Assembly (NCBI RefSeq): GCF_900104475.1
Contig: NZ_FNJR01000006.1
Location: 197,235 to 261,234 of the forward strand
Source: Actinopolyspora xinjiangensis
GTDB taxonomy: Bacteria > Actinomycetota > Actinomycetes > Mycobacteriales > Pseudonocardiaceae
DNA length: 64,000 nucleotides
Direction of reading: 5' to 3'
Part shown: positions 49,648 to 56,635 of the stretch, piece by piece
How the letters are laid out: each line of letters starts with the position of its first letter
How positions within the stretch are numbered: the first letter of the stretch is position 1
The notes under the pieces: model-generated
What the model saw: the letters and a program-made list of their open reading frames with translations, nothing else
The model's database searches: none
Told to the model about the DNA's origin: nothing
Translations under genes and position numbers: made by a program

Positions 49648-50840
49648 GCACGCGAGTGATCGTCGAGGCCGACGGCGGCTCGCGCGGCAACCCGGGGGCG
49701 GCCGGTTTCGGGGCGGTGGTTCGCGACGCCGACACCGGTGCCGTGCTGGCCGAGCGTTCCGGAGGACTGGGGGAGGCGACCAACAACGTCGCCGAGTACC
49801 GGGGCATGATCGCCGGGGTCACGGCCGCCCTGGAGCTCGGCGCGACGGAAGCCGAGATCCGGCTGGACTCCAAACTCGTCGTCGAGCAGATGTCGGGCAG
49901 GTGGCGGGTCAAGCACGAGGCGTTGCAGCCGTTGGCCGCCGAGGCCCGGCGGCTCGTCTCGCGGCTGACCTCGGCGCCGTTCGAGTGGATCCCACGCGAC
50001 CGCAACACCCACGCGGACCGGCTCGCCAACGAGGCGATGGACCGGCAGGCGAACGGCGAGGAGCCGGTGCCGGAACCGGCCGCTTCGACGGTTTCCGCCG
50101 AGGAGGCCGCGCGGACCGAGCCGGTGGCGCGTTCCTCCGCCGAGGAGGCCGCGTCCGCGAGTTCCACCCCCGGAGGGGCGGCCAGCTGGAGCGGCGCGGT
50201 GGGATCACCGACACGGCTGTTGCTGCTGCGGCACGGGCAGTCTCCGATGTCGGTGGACAAGCGCTACTCGGGGCGAGGGGACGTTCCTCTCACCGAACTG
50301 GGCGAACGGCAGGCCAGGGCGGCGGCCGGGCGGTTGTTGACGATGGACGAGCTCTCGTCCGGGGAAGGGACGGTTCCGGTGCTCTCCTCCCCGCTGAGCC
50401 GCGCGCGCGGTACCGCCGAGGCGGTGGCCAGGGCTGTCGGTGGGCGGTTGGTCTCGCACGACGGACTGATGGAGACCGATTTCGGAGCCTGGGAAGGGCT
50501 GACCTTCACCGAGGCGTCCGAGCGGTACCCGGAGCTGCATCGCAGCTGGCTCGGCGATCCAGCCGTGGCGCCGCCGGAGGGTGAGAGCATGAACGCGGTC
50601 TTCGAGCGGGTCGACGTGGTGCGGCGGGAGCTGCTGCGGGAGTACGCGGGGCGGACGATCGTGCTCGTCACGCACGTCACCCCGATCAAGTCGCTGCTGC
50701 GCATGGCCCTGGGAGTGGGGCCCGAACTGTTCTATCGGCTGCACCTCGACCTGGCCTCGTTGTCGGTGGCGGAGTTCTACCCCGACGGCAACGCCTCGGT
50801 GAGGTTGGTCAACGACACCTCGCACCTGCGAGGGCTCTGA
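49644..50840 (+). CDS. Bifunctional RNase H / histidine phosphatase
   Basis: 398 residues, two domains. Residues 1-140: RNase HI with catalytic acids in VIVEADGGSRGNPGAAGFGA, NNVAEYRGMIAGV and EIRLDSKLVVEQM, and the C-terminal RDRNTHADRLANEA. After an Ala/Glu/Ser-rich linker (about 140-188), residues 190-398 form a phosphoglycerate-mutase-type phosphatase: LLLLRHGQSPMSVDKRYSG (RHG), SSPLSRARGTAEAVA, METDFGAWEGL and VTHVTPIKSLLR. M. tuberculosis Rv2228c has the same fusion, and its phosphatase domain can dephosphorylate alpha-ribazole phosphate, which fits the cob genes nearby. Confidence 0.95.
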   Translation: MSTRVIVEADGGSRGNPGAAGFGAVVRDADTGAVLAERSGGLGEATNNVAEYRGMIAGVTAALELGATEAEIRLDSKLVVEQMSGRWRVKHEALQPLAAEARRLVSRLTSAPFEWIPRDRNTHADRLANEAMDRQANGEEPVPEPAASTVSAEEAARTEPVARSSAEEAASASSTPGGAASWSGAVGSPTRLLLLRHGQSPMSVDKRYSGRGDVPLTELGERQARAAAGRLLTMDELSSGEGTVPVLSSPLSRARGTAEAVARAVGGRLVSHDGLMETDFGAWEGLTFTEASERYPELHRSWLGDPAVAPPEGESMNAVFERVDVVRRELLREYAGRTIVLVTHVTPIKSLLRMALGVGPELFYRLHLDLASLSVAEFYPDGNASVRLVNDTSHLRGL

Positions 50841-50995
50841 TCCCCGACCGGTCCCCGCGTCGGACGGAGCCCCGTCACGGGCCCGTGGCCGGGTGAGCAC
50901 GCGGCCGGGCGGCGCTCGCGTCCCGGAGGCGTGGTGGGGCGCGGCGATTGGCGAGCGCCGAACCCCACCGCATCCCGCGGTGCTCCCCGTCGTCC

Positions 50996-52159
50996 TCAGG
51001 GAGCGACCTGTTCGCGTGCCAGCAACACGGCACCGTCGAGCTCGGCGTTGCTCAGCGAGCTCGTCACCAGGCGGCAGGCGGAGTGCGGCAGCGAGGAGTA
51101 CCGCACCGCCTCCTCCATCGGGTGCCGCAGCACCTGCCCGGCGGCCGCCACCGTGCCGCCGAGCACGACCAGGTCCGGGTTCAGCACGTTGAGCAGGTAG
51201 GCGATCCCCCTTCCCAGACCGGTCCCGGCCCGGCGCACCGCCGCCTCCGCTCCGGCATCGCCGTCCTCGGCCGCCGTCAGCACCTCGTCGATGTCGCAGT
51301 CGGGAGCGAGCTCCGTCGGGGTGCCGGTCTCGGCGGCCTCACGGACCGACTGCAGGATGGCGGGCTGGGAGGCCACGCTCTCCAGGCACCCCGCGTTGCC
51401 GCAGGCGCACGGCCTGCCGTCGTCCTCGACGCGGCAGTGGCCGATCTCGCCACCGATCCCCGCGGCTCCCGCGAACAGTCGGGAGTCGAGCACGACACCG
51501 GCGCCGATCCCCATGCTGACCATGACCCGGACGAAGTTGTTCACGTCCTCGCCCCAGCCGAAGCGCTGTTCCGCCAACGCGCCCGCGTGGGCCTCGTTGT
51601 AGATCACCGCGGGGACGTCGAACAGCTCCTCGATCCATTCCCGGATCGGCACGTCGTGCCAGTCCAGGTTGGGGGCGAGCAGGCAGCGCCCGCTGCGGTG
51701 ATCGACCAGCCCGGACACCGAGACCCCGACGGAGGCGATGCGCTCGGTGGGAACGCCCGCTCGTTCCGCCGCTCGCTCGACCAGCGGTCCCAGCTGTCGC
51801 ACGCCGGAGGCGGGGTCCCCGACCGAGCTGGGCACGGACTCCGTGGCCAGCGTCCTGCCGAGGGCGTCCGCGACCGCCACCGAACTGCGACGCACTCCCA
51901 GATGCACTCCCACGTGGGCACGCGCGTCCGGGTTGAAGACCACGAGGTTCGGTCGGCGGCCGCCTATGATGCCTGCCTCGCCGACTCCGGCGGGGACCAG
52001 CAGCCCTTCCTCCAGCAGGGAGTCGATGATCGACGAGACCGAGGGTTTGGTCAGGCCGGTCGTGCGGGCCACCGCCGCGCGTGAGCGCGCTTGGCCGTCG
52101 CTGAACAGCTCGAGCATGTGCTGTCGGTTCATCTGCCGGACCGTCCGGGGGTCGGCCAT
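50996..52159 (-). CDS. ROK-family transcriptional repressor
   Basis: 387 residues: an N-terminal winged helix (MNRQHMLELFSDGQ, SRAAVARTTGLTKPSVSSII), then the ROK sugar-binding fold with IGGRRPNLVVFNPDARAHVG, GVSVSGLVDHRSGRC, IYNEAHAGALAEQRFGWGED, and the zinc/cysteine motif CRVEDDGRPCACGNAGCLES. AGGAGG lies 10 bases before the ATG at 52159. It is divergent from a sugar transporter gene, with a perfect palindrome between them, so it very likely represses the transporter (and itself) until a sugar binds. Confidence 0.95.
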   Translation of the reverse strand: MADPRTVRQMNRQHMLELFSDGQARSRAAVARTTGLTKPSVSSIIDSLLEEGLLVPAGVGEAGIIGGRRPNLVVFNPDARAHVGVHLGVRRSSVAVADALGRTLATESVPSSVGDPASGVRQLGPLVERAAERAGVPTERIASVGVSVSGLVDHRSGRCLLAPNLDWHDVPIREWIEELFDVPAVIYNEAHAGALAEQRFGWGEDVNNFVRVMVSMGIGAGVVLDSRLFAGAAGIGGEIGHCRVEDDGRPCACGNAGCLESVASQPAILQSVREAAETGTPTELAPDCDIDEVLTAAEDGDAGAEAAVRRAGTGLGRGIAYLLNVLNPDLVVLGGTVAAAGQVLRHPMEEAVRYSSLPHSACRLVTSSLSNAELDGAVLLAREQVAP

Positions 52160-52277
52160 GCTGCGAAAACCTCCTTGCGCGGCCCCCGCACAACCGGTGT
52201 CGGGCGCCAGTGTCGCTACTTCGAGTAACCGACACGAAACATGAAACTTCGTTCAGTCGCTGTCTTGACACACGTTA

Positions 52278-52296
52278 GTAAGGATATGATCCTTAC
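52278..52296. promoter_or_regulatory. Perfect palindromic operator between ROK gene and transporter
   Basis: GTAAGGAT-ATG-ATCCTTAC: 8+8 bases with a 3-base spacer, extended by TT/AA pairs at 52275-52276 and 52298-52299. Just upstream TTGACA (52265-52270) looks like a -35 element, and the palindrome contains TATGAT (52285-52290) as possible -10, though the 14-base gap is short. Occupation would block transcription of the transporter. Confidence 0.75.
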
Positions 52297-52342
52297 CAAC
52301 CATTGCTGGGTCACACTTCCCCATTAATGCAATGGAGCATAG

Positions 52343-53779
52343 ATGTCCTTCCATTCCAACACCGGCACCTCGGGTGCCGGATCTCACGCCCGTCCGCTGC
52401 GAACGGCGCACTTCGCCTCGGTCGCGGCGCTCGGCGGTTTCCTCTTCGGGTACGACACCGCCGTGATCAACGGGGGTGTCACCGCGATCCGCGAGACCTT
52501 CGGAGTCGGTGCCGTCGTGACCGGGTTGGCCGTCGCGATGGCCCTGATCGGATCGGCGGTCGGGGCCTGGTACGCCGGAACGCTCGCCGACCGGTACGGC
52601 CGGCTGGTGACGATGCGCACGGCCGCCGTGCTGTTCCTGCTGAGCGCGATCGGGTCGGCGCTGCCGTTCACCGTCTGGGACTTCACCCTCTGGCGGCTCC
52701 TCGGTGGTGTCGCGGTCGGCATGGCCTCGGTGATCGCGCCCGCCTACATCGCCGAGATCGCTCCGGCCAGGAACCGGGGAAGGCTCGGCACGCTGCAACA
52801 GCTGGCCATCGTGCTGGGAATCGCGATCTCCCAGGTCGTCAACTGGGGCATCGCTGGCATGGCGGGAGGTGCCGCCGACCCGCTGCTGGGGCTCGACGCG
52901 TGGCAGTGGATGCTGGCTGTGGAAGCCGTTCCCGCCGTCCTCTACGGCGTGCTGGCCTTCACGATCCCCGAGTCGCCGCGCTACCTGGTCATGCGCGGCC
53001 AGCTGAGCCGGGCCCACCAGGTTCTGAGCACCACCGAGGAGGGTGAGCTCGACGAGCGGCTCGACGAGATCCGGGAGTCCGTGGCCAACGACCACCGGCC
53101 CCGCGTGCGCGACCTCCGCAGGGTGGGAACCGGCCTGTTCCCGATCGTCTGGATCGGCATCGTCCTGTCGGCGTTACAGCAGTTCGGCGGGATCAACGTC
53201 ATCTTCTACTACTCGTCGGCGCTGTGGCAGTCGGTCGGGATCGACGAGTCGAGCTCGTTGCTGCTGAGCCTGTCCACGCAGTTCTTCAACATCCTGGGCA
53301 CCGTCATAGCCCTGCTGCTGCTGGACAGGGTCGGACGACGCCCGCTGCTGCTGACCGGCTCCGTGGGCATGACCATCATGCTGGGGTTGGCCACGTACGC
53401 GTTCAGCCACGCGAACACCGTGGACGGCGAACCGAACCTGGCCAACCCGTACGGCCCCATGGCGCTGGTAGCCGCGCACGTCTTCGTGTTCTTCTTCGCC
53501 ATCTCGTGGGGTCCGGTCGTGTGGGTGCTGCTGGGCGAGATGTTCCCGAACCGATTCCGCGCCCCGGCCCTGGCGGTGGCCGCCGCGGCCCAGTGGCTGG
53601 CGAATTTCCTCATCACCGCCACGTTCCCGCCGCTGTCCGAGATCAGTCTGTCGATGACCTACCTCGGCTACACCGTGTTCGCGGCAGTGTCGGTGTGGTT
53701 CGTGCTCAAGTGGGTGCCCGAGACCAAGGGGCGGACGCTGGAGGACATGGACCGCGCCACCATGGCGCCGACGGGCTGA
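52343..53779 (+). CDS. Sugar porter (MFS), glucose/xylose-type proton symporter
   Basis: 478 residues, twelve membrane segments. Sugar-porter signatures: GGFLFGYDTAVINGG in helix 1, AGTLADRYGRLVTMRTAAV, RLLGGVAVGMASVIAPAYIA EIAPARNRG (the R-G-G...PxYxxE block), IPESPRYLVMRGQ before the central loop, QQFGGINVIFYYSSALW in helix 7, LLLDRVGRRPLLLTGSVG, and the C-terminal VPETKGRTLEDMD. Close in type to GlcP/XylE. ATG at 52343 gives a polar lead of about 25 residues. The divergent ROK repressor and palindrome indicate sugar-induced expression. Confidence 0.95.
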   Translation: MSFHSNTGTSGAGSHARPLRTAHFASVAALGGFLFGYDTAVINGGVTAIRETFGVGAVVTGLAVAMALIGSAVGAWYAGTLADRYGRLVTMRTAAVLFLLSAIGSALPFTVWDFTLWRLLGGVAVGMASVIAPAYIAEIAPARNRGRLGTLQQLAIVLGIAISQVVNWGIAGMAGGAADPLLGLDAWQWMLAVEAVPAVLYGVLAFTIPESPRYLVMRGQLSRAHQVLSTTEEGELDERLDEIRESVANDHRPRVRDLRRVGTGLFPIVWIGIVLSALQQFGGINVIFYYSSALWQSVGIDESSSLLLSLSTQFFNILGTVIALLLLDRVGRRPLLLTGSVGMTIMLGLATYAFSHANTVDGEPNLANPYGPMALVAAHVFVFFFAISWGPVVWVLLGEMFPNRFRAPALAVAAAAQWLANFLITATFPPLSEISLSMTYLGYTVFAAVSVWFVLKWVPETKGRTLEDMDRATMAPTG

Positions 53780-53882
53780 CGAGGTCCTCCGGTCGGGTGC
53801 CGGGGCGGCGTCCGCTCCGTGGTGGGAGGCGCCGCCCCGGTTGGCGCTCCGACCGGGAAACCTCGGTAGACTGAAGAGAGGA

Positions 53883-54281
<399 letters not shown>

Positions 54282-54398
54282 CCCCTCCAACCTTCCGGTG
54301 AGCTGCCCCGCCCCGTCGGCCGATGGTGCGACAACCCCCGTCGCATAACGATCACACGACCTCACGCGATCTAACCTCGCCGGGAAAACGGGGAGGTT

Positions 54399-55190
54399 GT
54401 GACCTTGGGAGAGTACATTTTCGCCTCTGACGACCGGCTCACCGAGATCCACCTCGGTGCGCTGGACAGAGCCTTCGACCGGATCAGCATCCAACGGCTG
54501 CTCGACTCCGGCGTGGGGCCGGGCTGGCGGTGCCTCGACGTCGGGGCGGGTAGCGGTTCGCTGGCGAGCTGGCTGGCCCGTCGGGTCGGACGAAGCGGCG
54601 AGGTGGTCGCCACCGACGTCGATCTGCGCGGGCTGCGACACGTGGCCGGTTCGAACCTGCGCGTCCTCGAGCACGACATCACGGTCGACGCCCTGTCCGG
54701 AGGTGGCTACGACCTCGTGCACGGCCGGCTGCTGCTGATCCTGCTCCAGCGGCGACGGGAGCTGCTGGAACCACTGGTGCGGGCGCTCAAACCCGGCGGA
54801 GTCCTGCTCATGGAGGACTTCGACGTCGAAGGTGCGGGAACGGTGTGTGCCCCCAGTGTGGCCGAGGGGGAGCTCTTCGACAGGGTGTTGTGGTCCTATT
54901 TGGATGCCATGTCGGCCGCCGGGGCCGACATACACTGGGGGCGACACCTCTACGGCGAGCTGTGCCGCCTCGGGCTGCGCGATGTCAGCTCCGTGGGAAC
55001 GGCCGAGGTGTGGCGCGGTGGTTCGCCGGGCTGCGAGCTGATCCGGGCGAACTTCACCCAGTTGAGGGATCGCATGTTCGCTGAAGGCCGGGTGGATCCC
55101 GACGACTTGCGGCGTGCCACGGAACTGCTCGGTGACCCGCGTTTCGCGATGCGCGGCTTCCTGCTCGTCGGCAACTCGGGGGTCCGCTGA
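54399..55190 (+). CDS. SAM-dependent methyltransferase (UbiE/class I type)
   Basis: 263 residues. SAM-binding motif I is CLDVGAGSGSLASWLARRVG, followed by VVATDVDLRGLRH, YDLVHGRLLLILLQRRRELL and LVRALKPGGVLLMEDFDVEG. The second half is helical and specific (HWGRHLYGELCRLGLRDVSS). GTG at 54399 is the only in-frame start before motif I. Substrate unknown. It stands between rnpB and the secretion-type operon in the same direction, but a 470-base gap suggests separate transcription. Confidence 0.9.
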   Translation: MTLGEYIFASDDRLTEIHLGALDRAFDRISIQRLLDSGVGPGWRCLDVGAGSGSLASWLARRVGRSGEVVATDVDLRGLRHVAGSNLRVLEHDITVDALSGGGYDLVHGRLLLILLQRRRELLEPLVRALKPGGVLLMEDFDVEGAGTVCAPSVAEGELFDRVLWSYLDAMSAAGADIHWGRHLYGELCRLGLRDVSSVGTAEVWRGGSPGCELIRANFTQLRDRMFAEGRVDPDDLRRATELLGDPRFAMRGFLLVGNSGVR

Positions 55191-55659
55191 GCCCGTCACC
55201 CGCGTCGGTGTCCGCCGCGCTCCCGTTCCCGTCCCCGCCGGTTCCGAGACGGGGGCGCGGCCCGTGCGAGGATGATCAACGCTGGTTTCACTGGAGTGTG
55301 ATGTGAGATCAGGCATCATCGTCGTGGATACCGACGATCACCGGCGCCGCTGCCGGGGTTCGACCAGTCGCGAAAGGATGGTCCTCGGTTGGCCGCTGTC
55401 GAACCTTCCACACGGGACGGAACACGGGACGGGTTGGGCGCGGATGTGCCCCCTTCCCGTCCTCCGGAACGGGGGGCTGCGCCGTACGCGTGGTTTTCAA
55501 CCCCGGCGGGCATGCTGTAAGAGTGACACGTTCGGCGCCACACCCGGTGGGCGCTACCACTACTTCGGGGACGCGTGTCATGTTCTACTCGATACCGCGT
55601 GCCGGGCACCCCCCGGTTTGTCGAGGAAAGCCGACGACCGCTCGTACACAGAGGTAACA
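55191..55659 (+). promoter_or_regulatory. Upstream region of the secretion-type operon with 12-base-spaced direct repeat
   Basis: About 470 bases with no convincing gene. CACGGGACGG occurs twice at 55411-55420 and 55423-55432, a direct repeat about one helical turn apart, suitable for a regulator binding one face. The frame that runs open into the next gene has no ribosome site and odd composition. GAGGT at 55651 is the ribosome site of the first operon gene. Confidence 0.4.
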
Positions 55660-55980
55660 ATGACCGCCGTGCCACTACTAGCTCTCGACCAGATCGCCGC
55701 GCTCGACGCGACGCGGCCCCCGGTCGCGGTGCTCGCGCAGACCGATCTGAACACCGATGGTATCCGGGGCTGGATTCTGGACAACCTGCTCCCGCTGTTG
55801 CTGCTGACCGTGGCACTGCTGCTGCTGTGGCTGGGAGGCGGCAAGGGCGACAACGCGGGCGTGATGCGTCGCGTCGGAGGCGTCTTCGTCGCGCTGGCGA
55901 TAATCGGTCTCGCCGTCAGCGGGACCGGTGTGGACATCGGGACCTTCATAGCCGGCCTGTTCAGTACCAGCAGCGGGTGA
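55660..55980 (+). CDS. Small two-helix membrane protein, VirB2/TrbC-like
   Basis: 106 residues: a mildly hydrophobic N-terminus (MTAVPLLALDQIAALDATRP), then helix 1 (ILDNLLPLLLLTVALLLLWL), a short charged loop (GGGKGDNAGVMRRVGG) and helix 2 (VFVALAIIGLAVSG). Two helices with a short basic loop are the shape of VirB2/TrbC pilin-type subunits and of the small proteins that open Gram-positive type IV secretion operons. GAGGT lies 4-5 bases upstream of ATG 55660. The assignment rests on topology and on the VirB3/VirB4-like genes that follow. Confidence 0.65.
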   Translation: MTAVPLLALDQIAALDATRPPVAVLAQTDLNTDGIRGWILDNLLPLLLLTVALLLLWLGGGKGDNAGVMRRVGGVFVALAIIGLAVSGTGVDIGTFIAGLFSTSSG

Positions 55981-56020
55981 GCGGTCGACCAGTCGGCTCG
56001 ACGGGGCAGGTGGCAAGGAT

Positions 56021-56635
56021 ATGCGGGTACGTACCGACGACGAGATCTACCGGGTGGACGCGGTCTGGCTGGGTCCGCCGAAGGCGACCTTCCCGTGGCG
56101 GGCGCGCTACGTCGCCTGGGGCGTGGGTATCCTGATCTTTCTGCTGGTGCTCGCCGCGGAACGTCGGATGAACATCGGTTTCGGCTTCTTCTCCACGGCG
56201 TGGGCGATGGTCATCACGATCGCCCTGACCCGGCTGATCTGTTCCCGGATCAGCCACGAGCGCCCGCTGAGCGCCGTACTGGTGATGTGGCTGCGCGAGC
56301 TCACCGCCCCCCGGGGAAGTTCCAAGGGCAGGGGAGGCGCCGCGAGTGCCGCCGCCGTCCGGGTCAGCGCGCGGCGCCCACGTCCCGCCGCCCGGCCCAA
56401 ACGGTCCAAGCGGTCCGAGCCCCCCCAACGTACGAAGCGGTCCGGCACGGCGAGCGGCGCCTCACGATCCGATCCCACCGGCCCCACCAGACAGAATGAG
56501 GGGCCCGGGTCCGGTCAGGAGGACCGGAAGCCGCGCGATTCCGCGCGGTCCGGTGCCGCCGGACGGGCCAGAACCCTCAACAGACGTGTGCGTAGCAAGG
56601 AGGTTCGCGGTGTTCGGTCGCGGGCGAGGTCGTGA
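56021..56635 (+). CDS. VirB3/PrgI-like membrane protein with long basic tail
   Basis: 204 residues. Residues 1-30 are polar, then a hairpin of two membrane helices (YVAWGVGILIFLLVLAAERR; FGFFSTAWAMVITIALTRLI) as in VirB3/PrgI proteins that partner the VirB4 ATPase. Residues about 95-204 form a low-complexity tail rich in Arg, Lys, Ser and Pro (RPRPAARPKRSKRSEPPQRT), unusual for VirB3 and likely cytoplasmic. The last 26 bases overlap the start of the ATPase gene, with that gene's ribosome site inside this one, indicating coupled synthesis. Confidence 0.65.
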   Translation: MRVRTDDEIYRVDAVWLGPPKATFPWRARYVAWGVGILIFLLVLAAERRMNIGFGFFSTAWAMVITIALTRLICSRISHERPLSAVLVMWLRELTAPRGSSKGRGGAASAAAVRVSARRPRPAARPKRSKRSEPPQRTKRSGTASGASRSDPTGPTRQNEGPGSGQEDRKPRDSARSGAAGRARTLNRRVRSKEVRGVRSRARS

